Assembly: GCA_947178015.1 (NCBI GenBank)
Contig: CAMWWW010000005.1
Location: forward strand, 1 to 23,170
Direction of reading: 5' to 3'
Length of the DNA stretch: 23,170 nucleotides
From: an uncultured Clostridia bacterium
Lineage (GTDB): Bacteria > Bacillota > Clostridia > Lachnospirales > Lachnospiraceae
Shown here: piece by piece, positions 1 to 7,641 of the stretch
Layout: every line of letters begins with the position of its first letter
Position numbering within the stretch: position 1 is the first letter of the stretch
Program-made: the position numbers and the translations under genes
The notes under the pieces: generated by a model
Database searches by the model: none
Told to the model about the DNA's origin: nothing
What the model saw: only the letters and a program-made list of their open reading frames with translations

Positions 1-1
1 T

Positions 2-1621
2 TATATAGATAAAACGGCATTTATCCGTGAATGGTGGGAAGGACTGGATCGGGTTACTCTGCTTACAAGACCACGCAGATTTGGAAAGACTCTTGCTATG
101 AGCATGATAGAACATTTTTTTTCTATCCGTTATGCAGGACAGGGGAACTTATTTGAGGGGCTTTCTATTTGGGATGACGAGAAATATCGTGGCTTACAGG
201 GTACTTTTCCAGTGATTAGTCTTTCATTTGCTAATATTAAGGATACAAATTATAAAGATGCAAGAAAGAAAATTTGTTTGATTTTGGAAAATCTTTATAG
301 TCAATTTCGATTTTTGCTGGACGGTGATTTTCTTTCTGATAAGGACAGGGAATTTTTTGAAGGAGTATCTGTTCACATGGGTGATGTGGAAGCTGCTATG
401 GCAATTCATCATTTGTCAGAATATTTGTGCCGGTATTCTGGGAAAAAAGTGATTATTTTGTTGGATGAATATGATACGCCGATGCAGGAGGCATATGTAA
501 ATGAGTATTGGACGGATCTGGTAGCATTTACGAGAAATATATTTCACGCAACTTTCAAAACAAATCCGTATTTAGAGAGAGCGATTTTAACTGGAATTAC
601 TAGAGTTAGCAAGGAATCTGTATTTTCTGACCTAAATAATCTCGTTGTAGCAGGAATAACAACGGACACCTATACAGACAGCTTTGGCTTTACACAACAG
701 GAGGTGGATAATGCGTTGGCGGAATACGGGCTTTGCGATGAAAGTTTGGAGGTCAAGCGATGGTATGACGGATTTGCTTTTGGAAACAGGAAAAATATTT
801 ATAATCCATGGTCAATTTTGAATTTTTTAAAAAATAGGCAGTTTGATATTTATTGGGCGAATACTAGCAGCAATAGTTTGATAGAAAAGCTGATTCGTGA
901 GGGGAGCGCTCAGATTAAAACAGTATTTGAGGGGCTTTTAAGGGGTGAAACACTCGTTATTCAGGTAGAGGAGCAGCTTGTATTTAGTCAATTAAAAGAT
1001 AATGAGTATGCTGTTTTTAGTCTTCTTCTGGCAAGCGGTTATCTTCGGGTAGAGAGCTTTAGGATGGATAAGGAGCGCGGGAGGAAAGAATATGCACTGA
1101 TATTGACCAATAAGGAAGTGCGTATTATGTTTGATCAGATGATCCGGGGATGGTTTCAGGGGTGTTCTTCTGTGTACAATGCATTTGTGAGAGCACTATT
1201 GTCGGATGATAAGAAAGCTATGAATATTTATATGAATAAAGTTGCGCTTTCTGTCTTTAGTTATTTTGACACAGGAAGAAGACCATCAAAGGAAACAGAG
1301 CCAGAAAGATTTTATCATGGATTTGTGCTGGGGCTTATGGTAGAGCTTGCAGACAGATATAAGATTAGTTCAAACCGGGAAAGTGGATATGGAAGATATG
1401 ATGTGATGTTAAAACCACGCAGAATGATCGATGATGCCATTATTATGGAATTCAAGGTCTACGAACCAGAGGAGGGAACACTGCAGGATACGGTTCAGGC
1501 AGCGTTGAAGCAGATAGAGGATATGAGATATGAGGCGGTGCTTGAGCAAGAAGGCATCCACGCAGATAGAATCCGAAAGTATGGTTTTGCTTTTGAAGGA
1601 AAAAAAGTGCTGATAGGTTAG
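2..1621 (+). CDS. AAA-ATPase-like / PD-(D/E)XK family protein, 5' end cut by the window
   Basis: The reading frame is open from base 2, so the ATG at 98 is internal and the gene begins upstream of the window; 539 residues are visible. Fragment residues 1-32 carry the family's VDKT-like start (YIDKTAFI) and a Walker A-like TRPRRFGKT (22-30). LLDEYD at 153-158 resembles Walker B. The C-terminus has a PD-(D/E)XK nuclease-fold signature: D467 in YGRYDV, then E483 and K485 in IIMEFKV. This matches the AAA-ATPase-like family (PF09820) joined to the PDDEXK_9/DUF1703 domain (PF08011). Such genes are multicopy in many gut Firmicutes and Bacteroidetes, and their function is not established; mobile or defence roles are only speculation. 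Its AT-rich composition differs from the polysaccharide genes that follow, and a 95-base gap separates it from rfbD, so it is probably not part of the locus. Family call firm, function unknown. Confidence 0.88.
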   Translation, partial: YIDKTAFIREWWEGLDRVTLLTRPRRFGKTLAMSMIEHFFSIRYAGQGNLFEGLSIWDDEKYRGLQGTFPVISLSFANIKDTNYKDARKKICLILENLYSQFRFLLDGDFLSDKDREFFEGVSVHMGDVEAAMAIHHLSEYLCRYSGKKVIILLDEYDTPMQEAYVNEYWTDLVAFTRNIFHATFKTNPYLERAILTGITRVSKESVFSDLNNLVVAGITTDTYTDSFGFTQQEVDNALAEYGLCDESLEVKRWYDGFAFGNRKNIYNPWSILNFLKNRQFDIYWANTSSNSLIEKLIREGSAQIKTVFEGLLRGETLVIQVEEQLVFSQLKDNEYAVFSLLLASGYLRVESFRMDKERGRKEYALILTNKEVRIMFDQMIRGWFQGCSSVYNAFVRALLSDDKKAMNIYMNKVALSVFSYFDTGRRPSKETEPERFYHGFVLGLMVELADRYKISSNRESGYGRYDVMLKPRRMIDDAIIMEFKVYEPEEGTLQDTVQAALKQIEDMRYEAVLEQEGIHADRIRKYGFAFEGKKVLIG

Positions 1622-1650
1622 GGAGGGAAAGAAGGATATAGGAAAACTGC

Positions 1651-1679
1651 TTGCAGCGAACGGGAATTTTTTGTAAAAT
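1651..1679 (+). promoter_or_regulatory. possible sigma-A promoter for rfbD
   Basis: TTGCAG at 1651-1656 and TAAAAT at 1674-1679 are separated by 17 bases. The -10 matches the consensus at 5 of 6 positions, but the -35 matches only at TTG. It would place a transcript start near 1686, about 30 bases before the rfbD start codon. The 95-base gap after the unrelated upstream gene is the natural place for the first promoter of the locus. AT-rich DNA here also offers other weak -10-like boxes (TATAAA at 1692), so the exact call is uncertain. Confidence 0.3.
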
Positions 1680-1716
1680 AGGCAAAGATATTATAAAATA
1701 AGTGAGGAAAAGCGGA

Positions 1717-2577
1717 ATGAAGAAAATAATTGTAACAGGATGCAATGGACAGCTTGGAAGAGCGATTAATTTATTGTATGAGAAGCGTACCGATATTGAG
1801 ATGGTAAATACAGATGTGAAAGAGCTGGATATCACGGACGTTGACAAGACTTTAAAGCTAGTGCGGGAGGTAAAGCCCTATGCGATTATTAACTGTGCAG
1901 CTCACACAGGAGTGGATGCATGTGAGACGGAGGTTGACAGCGCTTACCGCATTAATGCAATTGGACCGAGAAATTTAAGCATTGCTGCGAGAGAGACGGG
2001 GGCGAAGCTGATGCATATTTCCACGGATTATGTGTTTGCCGGTGATGCCCATACACCATATACAGAGTTTGATGATCCAAATCCGCAGGGAATGTACGGG
2101 AAGACAAAGCTGGCTGGCGAGCGCTTTGTGGAGCAGTTTGCGGAGAGGTATTATATTGTGCGCACGGCATGGCTGTATGGCGATGGAAAAAATTTTGTTC
2201 GAACAATGCTTCGGTTATCAGAGACAAAGGATGAGGTGAGCGTGGTCAAGGATCAATTTGGCAGTCCGACCAGTGCGGCAGAGCTTGCCAAGATAATCGA
2301 TGCCCTTATCTGGACAGAAAACTATGGCTTGTTTCATGGGACGTGCGAGGGAATATGTAGTTGGGCGGATTTTGCAGAAGAGATTTTTTCTCTGGCGGGA
2401 AAGAACACAAAGGTGAAAAGAATCACGACAGAGGAGTTTCATGCACCGGCAAAGCGCCCGGCGTATTCTGTCCTTGAAAATTATATGCTTAAGCTGACCT
2501 GCGGCTATATGGCGGCGGATTGGCAGACAGCCATTGCCGAGTATATGAAGGATGGACTGGAAAAAGGTATGTTTTAG
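1717..2577 (+). CDS. rfbD: dTDP-4-dehydrorhamnose reductase (RmlD/RfbD)
   Basis: This enzyme carries out the last step of dTDP-L-rhamnose synthesis, the NAD(P)H-dependent reduction of dTDP-4-keto-L-rhamnose, in the cytoplasm. The 286-residue product has the N-terminal Rossmann motif TGCNGQLG (7-14), STDYVF (102-107) and the catalytic YGKTK (127-131) of short-chain dehydrogenases, followed by VRTAWLYG. Length is normal for RmlD. The frame can be read from a GTG at 1702, but AGGA at 1705-1708 lies about 8 bases before the ATG at 1717, and the family begins with MKKIIVTG, so 1717 is chosen. It is separated from rfbB, rfbA and rfbC by two genes, yet all four pathway enzymes are present in the window. 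It is likely co-transcribed with the GT2 starting 18 bases downstream. Confidence 0.95.
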   Translation: MKKIIVTGCNGQLGRAINLLYEKRTDIEMVNTDVKELDITDVDKTLKLVREVKPYAIINCAAHTGVDACETEVDSAYRINAIGPRNLSIAARETGAKLMHISTDYVFAGDAHTPYTEFDDPNPQGMYGKTKLAGERFVEQFAERYYIVRTAWLYGDGKNFVRTMLRLSETKDEVSVVKDQFGSPTSAAELAKIIDALIWTENYGLFHGTCEGICSWADFAEEIFSLAGKNTKVKRITTEEFHAPAKRPAYSVLENYMLKLTCGYMAADWQTAIAEYMKDGLEKGMF

Positions 2578-2595
2578 GCGCTGCGGGGAGAAGGG

Positions 2596-3531
2596 ATGAG
2601 AGATAAAATAGCCGTTCTTCTTCCCTGCTATAATGAAGGCAGGACGATTGAGAAGGTAGTGAGGGATTTTAAAAGGGTATTGCCGGAGGCGGTTATCTAC
2701 GTCTACGATAATAATTCCACCGATCAGACAGCGGAGGCAGCAGAGCGTGCGGGCGCTGTTGTTCGCAGAGAATACCGTCAGGGAAAGGGAAATGTAATAA
2801 GGAGCATGTTTCGGGATATAGATGCCTGCTGTTATATTATGGCGGATGGGGATGATACCTATCCGGCAGAAGCGGCGGGGAAGATGGCGGAGGAGATCCT
2901 CTACGGCAGGGCAGATATGGTGATTGGGGACAGGCTTTCCGCGACGTATTATCAGGTAAATCAAAGACCGATGCACAATATGGGCAATCGTCTGGTCTGT
3001 GCTGCGATTAATATTCTGTTCCACAGTCATATCCGCGATATTATGACTGGCTACCGCGCTTTTAGCTGGGAATTTGTAAAAAGCTTTCCAGTACTTTCCA
3101 AAGGTTTTGAGATTGAGACGGAGATGAGCATCCACACGCTGGATAAAAATTTCCGTGTGACAGAGCTTCCGGTGGAATACCGAGACAGGCCAGAGGGAAG
3201 CACGTCGAAGTTAAATACGGTGAAGGATGGCATCCGCGTGATACGAACCATTATTGCTTTGTTTAAGGACTATAGGCCGATGGAATTTTTTGGCATATTG
3301 TCCATTATTTGTATGCTTGTGAGTATGGGGATGTTTTTTCCGGTGCTTTTGGAATATGTTCAGACACATGTGGTGCCTAGATTTCCAACTCTGATTGTTT
3401 CCGGCTTTCTGATGGTATCAGGGCTTTTGCTGCTTAGCTGTGGAGTGATTCTGGATGTGGTGGGGAAGAGGCACAGGCAGCTTTTTGAGTTGTATCTTAA
3501 TGTACTCAAGCTTAAGAAAATGGGGAACTGA
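2596..3531 (+). CDS. GT2 polyprenyl-phosphate sugar transferase (DPM1/GtrB-like) with two C-terminal membrane helices
   Basis: A 311-residue family 2 glycosyltransferase. The GT-A domain opens with AVLLPCYNEG (6-15) and has the metal-binding ADGDD (83-87), DIMTGYRAF (148-156) and an ETEM segment near 174-177. RPEGSTSKL (198-206) is typical of dolichyl/undecaprenyl-phosphate sugar synthases. Two hydrophobic helices lie at about 231-253 and 266-288, as in GtrB/ArnC-like proteins that transfer a sugar from a nucleotide donor to undecaprenyl phosphate on the inner membrane face. AGAAGG precedes the ATG. The stop is one base from the start of the GT-C-like gene downstream, so the pair is probably translationally coupled. 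Such a lipid-linked sugar is the donor class used by GT-C enzymes, several of which follow. No GtrA-type flippase is visible. The transferred sugar cannot be read from sequence. Confidence 0.85.
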   Translation: MRDKIAVLLPCYNEGRTIEKVVRDFKRVLPEAVIYVYDNNSTDQTAEAAERAGAVVRREYRQGKGNVIRSMFRDIDACCYIMADGDDTYPAEAAGKMAEEILYGRADMVIGDRLSATYYQVNQRPMHNMGNRLVCAAINILFHSHIRDIMTGYRAFSWEFVKSFPVLSKGFEIETEMSIHTLDKNFRVTELPVEYRDRPEGSTSKLNTVKDGIRVIRTIIALFKDYRPMEFFGILSIICMLVSMGMFFPVLLEYVQTHVVPRFPTLIVSGFLMVSGLLLLSCGVILDVVGKRHRQLFELYLNVLKLKKMGN

Positions 3532-3532
3532 T

Positions 3533-5326
3533 ATGAGAAAATGCGCTATTTTTGCAGTCTATGGATTGGTATTTTTATTTTTTCTATTTCGAATGTTCTA
3601 TTACAGGGAGACGCTTGGTTATATGCCGAATGAGGAGGCACATATTTCCTATCTTGCTTATATGGAGGAAAATCCGGGAAAGCTGCTTCCTGAATTTGAA
3701 AAAATGGGCTTGTGTGAAGAAAGGGTGGAATTGGAGGATGGTATTAGCCGGTATGTGATTTTGGATGACATGAGTTACCTAAAAAATCCGCCTCTTTATT
3801 ATTTGTTTTTGCGCCTGATAGGAGGGCTTGTCACAGGACAGTCGGAGGAAGAGCATTATGTATATGTAGATCAGGAGCGGCTGCGAACGGTAAATCTCTA
3901 TCTGACAGGGCTTGTGATGCTCTTGATTCTCTATATTGGCTGCACACGGCTTGGCAGGCTGACAGGTTCCTGTATGATTCATGGGATATATGCTGTGGCG
4001 TCCTCCTTTTTGCCGATGCTTTCGGTGTTTGGCTCCAGCATTTCCAACCAAAATCTTGCCAATCTGGGAGTAGCGATTTTTGTGTTGGGGGTTTTGCGTC
4101 ATTATGAAAGAAAACGAGGATTCTTGACTTATGTATTGGTTGCGGCGGGATTTTCTTTGGCGGCGATGAGCAGCTTGACAACAGCAGGATTTATCACGAT
4201 TCTGCTGGTTGGCATGATTGTTTTTGATGTTGTTTGGAATAAAAGTCATGGTATGCTACGTAATTATCGTTTTCTATTGACCATTCCTGTCTATCTGGCT
4301 GTGGTATTATTTCTTATTTTGCTATTTGTCCGTCTCGGCAGCGTGCCGTCCAATGTCAATAGGACGGCAGCCGTGGAAGCATGGCGGCCTAAGGTTGGAT
4401 TTATATCAGATAGTTGGCAAGGTGGTCTGCTGTTTGTTCTAATTTTTGCATCTGTTTTATTTGTGTTTATCACATGTCTAAAGGGGATGCTGAAGGGCAG
4501 ATCAGAAGAAAGAGGAAAGAGCAAATACACGGCGCTGTATGCGTCGATAAGCATAGGACTTGTGATAATGGCGGCGATTTCGTTTCTTCAAGGAAGTTTT
4601 ACTTTAAGTGGGTATATTGGAGGTTATCAGGCGGGATACTATTTAGGTATTATCCCTTTTATGGCGCTTCCCTTGGCGGAGGGAATTTGTTCTATCACAA
4701 AAAGAGAAAAGATCCAGATACAAGGTGAAATGGTAAGTGTTGCGCTGCCCTTATTTTTATTACTTATGGCGGCGGGAGCAGGCTTTGAGGCTCTTGCTGG
4801 AGGAGAGAAGAATATATTTCATCAGATTGGATCAGCAAGTCTCCATCACCAGCTAAAAAGTCAGGGGTATCTGGCAGAATATGCGGACTCTGGAAGTGCC
4901 CCATATGGGATGGAGCCGGCAGGGTATCTCTTGGATGGATTTGTGGTGGAGCAGGATTTTGCTGTAACAGATGAAATGCTGGAACATAAGAAGCTTGCCG
5001 TGGAGATCAAGGTTTCCACCTACAAAAGAAAAAATCCCGTCAGCTTATATGTAGAGATCACACAGGACAATGGTTATGGAAAAGCATATAAGATCGATTG
5101 CCAGAGCCTGAAAAACAATGAAGATGTCGCTATCTCTTTTGAGACAGAGGGCATGCAGACCGGAGACTGCCATATTAGATTGTTCAGCGATGCCAAGTCG
5201 GGCAATCAGGCGGTAACGGTATACACAACACAAAACTGTGTGCTTGCACCAGATATGAAAGTGGCAGGAACACAGAAAAAGCGCAATTTGGTGATGGCCG
5301 TACGAACGCCGACAGAAGGAAAATGA
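3533..5326 (+). CDS. polytopic GT-C-like membrane glycosyltransferase with C-terminal soluble domain
   Basis: A 597-residue membrane protein. One helix lies at about residues 5-24, then an acidic loop with MPNEEAH (31-37), a second loop with NPPLYYL, about nine further hydrophobic segments, and a non-membrane C-terminal region from about 469. A first external loop with acidic residues followed by multiple helices fits GT-C transferases such as the GT39 or DUF2142 groups, which use polyprenyl-phosphate sugars outside the membrane. The C-terminal region contains TYKRKNPVSLYVEI, which resembles the tails of the proteins at 15075 and 16880. The frame extends upstream to 3455 inside the GT2 gene, but MRKCAIF at 3533 starts one base after the GT2 stop with GGGGAA nearby, so 3533 is chosen. 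The family is inferred from architecture and the substrate is unknown. Confidence 0.7.
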   Translation: MRKCAIFAVYGLVFLFFLFRMFYYRETLGYMPNEEAHISYLAYMEENPGKLLPEFEKMGLCEERVELEDGISRYVILDDMSYLKNPPLYYLFLRLIGGLVTGQSEEEHYVYVDQERLRTVNLYLTGLVMLLILYIGCTRLGRLTGSCMIHGIYAVASSFLPMLSVFGSSISNQNLANLGVAIFVLGVLRHYERKRGFLTYVLVAAGFSLAAMSSLTTAGFITILLVGMIVFDVVWNKSHGMLRNYRFLLTIPVYLAVVLFLILLFVRLGSVPSNVNRTAAVEAWRPKVGFISDSWQGGLLFVLIFASVLFVFITCLKGMLKGRSEERGKSKYTALYASISIGLVIMAAISFLQGSFTLSGYIGGYQAGYYLGIIPFMALPLAEGICSITKREKIQIQGEMVSVALPLFLLLMAAGAGFEALAGGEKNIFHQIGSASLHHQLKSQGYLAEYADSGSAPYGMEPAGYLLDGFVVEQDFAVTDEMLEHKKLAVEIKVSTYKRKNPVSLYVEITQDNGYGKAYKIDCQSLKNNEDVAISFETEGMQTGDCHIRLFSDAKSGNQAVTVYTTQNCVLAPDMKVAGTQKKRNLVMAVRTPTEGK

Positions 5327-5371
5327 TTATTCTATTTTCCAAAAGTTGTAAACAGAGAAAAAATAAAGTAG

Positions 5372-5400
5372 TTGAAGAAATATTTGGAAAATGGTACAAT
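5372..5400 (+). promoter_or_regulatory. predicted sigma-A promoter upstream of rfbB
   Basis: TTGAAG (5372-5377) and TACAAT (5395-5400) are separated by exactly 17 bases. The -10 matches TATAAT at 5 of 6 positions and the -35 matches TTGACA at 4 of 6. Transcription would start near 5407, leaving a leader of about 60 bases before rfbB. It lies in the 139-base gap after the GT-C-like gene, one of the few gaps in the locus large enough for a promoter. It also shows that translation from the upstream in-frame ATG at 5391 is unlikely from this transcript. Confidence 0.55.
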
Positions 5401-5465
5401 CTTGTAGAGGTAACATGGAAGGTGAATCATATGCACAGAATCGTGCAAAAGAAATGAGGGAAATG

Positions 5466-6557
5466 ATGAAGACATATTTGGTGACAGGCGGAGCAGGATT
5501 TATTGGCTCTAATTATATTCATTATATGTTCCGCAAATATGGTGACAGCATCCGTATTATTAATGTGGATTGTCTGACCTATGCGGGAAATCTGGAGAAT
5601 TTAAAGGGAATCGAGGAGAATCCCAATTATACCTTTGTGAAGGCGAATATCTGTGATTCGGACAGTATTCGTCGGATTTTTGCTGAGAACGAGATTGATC
5701 GGGTGGTGCATTTTGCGGCGGAGAGCCATGTAGACAGAAGCATTGTGAATCCAGAGGTTTTTGTACAGACCAATGTTCTTGGCACCTTGGTGATGTTAAA
5801 TGCGGCGAAGGAGAGCTGGGAGCAGAAGGATGGCACCTACAAGCCAGATAAGAGATTTCTGCATGTCTCGACAGATGAGGTATATGGTTCTCTTCCTGAT
5901 GGAGATGGTTATTTTTATGAGACGACGCCGCTTGACCCGCACAGCCCATATTCGGCGAGCAAGGCTTCTTCGGACATGCTGGTAAAGTCCTATGTGGATA
6001 CCTATAAGTTTCCTGCCAATATCACAAATTGCAGCAATAATTATGGGCCGTATCAGTTCCCGGAGAAACTGATACCATTGATTATTAATAATGCACTTCA
6101 GGGAAAGAAGCTTCCCGTATATGGCGATGGAAAGAACGTCAGAGACTGGCTGTATGTGGATGACCATGCGAAAGCGATTGATATGGTTCAGGAGAAGGGA
6201 CGTCTGGGCGAGCGCTATAATATTGGCGGACACAATGAGAAGCAGAATATTGAGATCATCCATATTATTCTGGATACCTTGAAGGAGATGCTCCCGGATG
6301 CAGATCCGAGAAAGCGGAAAATAAGCGAGGATCTGATCACTTATGTGGAGGACAGAAAGGGACATGATAGAAGGTATGCGATCGCTCCTGATAAAATCAA
6401 AGCGGAGATTGGCTGGGAGCCAGAGACAATGTTTAAAGATGGAATAAAGAAGACGATCGCATGGTTCTTTGAAAATGAGGACTGGATGAAGAATGTGACG
6501 AGCGGCGATTATCAGAAGTATTACGATGAGATGTACCATGACAGAATAACTGAATAA
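5466..6557 (+). CDS. rfbB: dTDP-glucose 4,6-dehydratase (RmlB/RfbB)
   Basis: This enzyme converts dTDP-glucose to dTDP-4-keto-6-deoxyglucose, the second step of dTDP-rhamnose synthesis. The 363-residue product is an extended short-chain dehydrogenase with TGGAGFIGSNY (7-17) for NAD binding, HFAAESHVDRS (82-92), the catalytic triad region STDEVYGS (135-142) with D137 and E138, YSASK (162-166), and CSNNYGPYQFPEKLIP for nucleotide-sugar binding. The frame is open from an ATG at 5391, but that codon lies within the predicted promoter. TGAGGG at 5455-5460 precedes the paired ATGs at 5463 and 5466, and the family starts as MKTYLVTGG, so 5466 is chosen. It is the first gene of the rfbBAC block and is followed by a hairpin-rich gap. 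Confidence 0.95.
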   Translation: MKTYLVTGGAGFIGSNYIHYMFRKYGDSIRIINVDCLTYAGNLENLKGIEENPNYTFVKANICDSDSIRRIFAENEIDRVVHFAAESHVDRSIVNPEVFVQTNVLGTLVMLNAAKESWEQKDGTYKPDKRFLHVSTDEVYGSLPDGDGYFYETTPLDPHSPYSASKASSDMLVKSYVDTYKFPANITNCSNNYGPYQFPEKLIPLIINNALQGKKLPVYGDGKNVRDWLYVDDHAKAIDMVQEKGRLGERYNIGGHNEKQNIEIIHIILDTLKEMLPDADPRKRKISEDLITYVEDRKGHDRRYAIAPDKIKAEIGWEPETMFKDGIKKTIAWFFENEDWMKNVTSGDYQKYYDEMYHDRITE

Positions 6558-6574
6558 TATCCCATATGGAAAAG

Positions 6575-6610
6575 GATGTCTCCCTGTAATCAGGCTTATA
6601 GGGAGATGTC
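6575..6610 (+). terminator. hairpin after rfbB, possible intrinsic terminator or attenuator
   Basis: The arms at 6575-6589 and 6596-6610 pair over 15 positions, including three G-U pairs, around a 6-base loop. The stem can extend by a few A-T pairs, and TTTGTGT follows. The position 17 bases after the rfbB stop fits a terminator. The T tract is short and interrupted, so partial termination or attenuation before rfbA is as likely as full stop. On the - strand the same stem lies next to AAAAGG, without a good T tract. Confidence 0.45.
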
Positions 6611-6638
6611 TTTGTGTAGAAGTTTAGGTGTGAAGGTG

Positions 6639-6662
6639 GTGTGAAACCTATAGTTTTCACAC
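6639..6662 (+). repeat. perfect 8-bp inverted repeat in the rfbB-rfbA gap
   Basis: GTGTGAAA (6639-6646) and TTTCACAC (6655-6662) are exact reverse complements around an 8-base loop. It is the second of three consecutive potential stem-loops in this gap. It could be an RNA hairpin in the rfbA leader or an operator-like palindrome; the sequence does not decide between these. Confidence 0.4.
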
Positions 6663-6673
6663 GGCAATTTGTG

Positions 6674-6723
6674 TCTGCGCGCTGCTGCCACAACATTGCT
6701 TTATGCGCAAAAAGCAGCGCAGA
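6674..6723 (+). repeat. GC-rich inverted repeat just before the rfbA ribosome binding site
   Basis: The left arm 6674-6686 and right arm 6713-6723 pair over 11 positions with a 2-base bulge, using TCTGCGC/GCGCAGA-type sequence around a 26-base loop. The right arm ends about 3 bases before the GAGG that serves rfbA, so folding could affect translation of rfbA. It is stronger in GC than its surroundings. Confidence 0.4.
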
Positions 6724-6736
6724 AATGAGGATTAGC

Positions 6737-7615
6737 ATGAAGGGAATTATATTAGCCGGCGGATCGGGAACGCGCTTATACCCGCTTACGAAAGCAATTA
6801 GTAAACAGATTATGCCCGTGTATGACAAGCCGATGATCTATTATCCACTTTCTATTTTAATGCTTGCGGGCATACGGGAGGTGTTAATTATCTCTACGCC
6901 GCGGGATCTGCCGGTTTTTAAGGAGCTGTTGGGAGATGGAAGTCAGTTGGGCATGAAGCTTGCCTATGCAGTTCAGGAATCGCCGAGAGGACTTGCGGAC
7001 GCTTTTATTATTGGAGAGGAATTTATCGGAACCGATCATGTGGCGCTGATTTTGGGAGATAATATTTTCTATGGGCAGAGTTTTTCTGCTGTACTGAAGC
7101 GTGTCGCAGAGCGGACGGAAAAGGAGCCGGGCGCGACGATCTTTGGTTATTATGTGAGAGATCCCAGAGAGTATGGTGTAGTGGAATTTGACACGGACGG
7201 CAGGGCGATCTCCATAGAAGAGAAGCCAGAGAAGCCAAAGTCCAATTATGCGGTGCCGGGACTTTATTTTTACGATAATGATGTCGTTGAGATTGCGAAA
7301 AATGTCAAGCCTTCCAAGCGCGGGGAGATTGAGATCACCAGCGTGAACAATGAATATTTAAACAGGGGAACACTTCATGTAGAGACGCTGGGGCGTGGCT
7401 TTGCTTGGCTGGATACAGGAAATCATGATGCGCTTTTGGATGCGGCGGATTTTGTCGCGGCATTTCAGAAAAGACAGGGACTGTATGTCTCCTGCATTGA
7501 GGAGATCGCTTATAAGAGAGGGTTTATCTCAAAGGAGCAGCTCTTGAAGTTAGCAGAGCCGCTTATGAAGACGGCGTATGGAAAATATTTGGTTGAGGTT
7601 GCAGAAGGATTATAG
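6737..7615 (+). CDS. rfbA: glucose-1-phosphate thymidylyltransferase (RmlA/RfbA)
   Basis: This enzyme joins dTTP and glucose-1-phosphate to make dTDP-glucose, the entry step of the rhamnose pathway. The 292-residue product has the nucleotidyltransferase signature GGSGTRLYPLT (8-18), KQIMPVYDKPMIYYPLS, an LGDNIFYG metal-binding segment, VEFD, EEKPEKPKSNYAVPGLYF and GRGFAWLDTGNHDALLDA. Length and motifs are those of RmlA. The frame is open from GTG at 6641, but the first 32 codons cover the hairpins and do not resemble the family. GAGG at 6727-6730 lies about 6 bases before ATG 6737, which begins MKGIILAGG, so this start is chosen. It is followed 26 bases later by rfbC. The hairpins upstream may regulate it. 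Confidence 0.95.
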   Translation: MKGIILAGGSGTRLYPLTKAISKQIMPVYDKPMIYYPLSILMLAGIREVLIISTPRDLPVFKELLGDGSQLGMKLAYAVQESPRGLADAFIIGEEFIGTDHVALILGDNIFYGQSFSAVLKRVAERTEKEPGATIFGYYVRDPREYGVVEFDTDGRAISIEEKPEKPKSNYAVPGLYFYDNDVVEIAKNVKPSKRGEIEITSVNNEYLNRGTLHVETLGRGFAWLDTGNHDALLDAADFVAAFQKRQGLYVSCIEEIAYKRGFISKEQLLKLAEPLMKTAYGKYLVEVAEGL

Positions 7616-7641
7616 AATTTACACGGAAATGAGGAAGAGCG

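Noticed and set aside
2218..3135. 305-codon - strand frame
   Set aside because: It runs antisense to rfbD and the GT2, both with full family motifs; the product is Cys/His/Ile-rich and resembles no family.
3455..3532. N-terminal extension of the GT-C-like protein
   Set aside because: It lies inside the GT2 gene in another frame; the ATG at 3533, one base after the GT2 stop, is the natural coupled start.
5431..5457. 8-codon frame (MHRIVQKK) with GGAAGGTG upstream, before rfbB
   Set aside because: It could be a leader peptide, but it is very short, has no run of regulatory codons and no paired hairpin set around it, so chance is more likely.
5796..6539. 247-codon - strand frame opposite rfbB
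   Set aside because: Antisense shadow of rfbB, with no start signal and no recognisable motif.
6639..6662. TATAGT in the hairpin loop as a -10 box for an rfbA promoter
   Set aside because: No -35-like hexamer lies 16-18 bases upstream of it.
6641..6736. 32-codon N-terminal extension of RfbA
   Set aside because: It covers the two inverted repeats and does not match the RmlA family, which starts MKGIILAGG.
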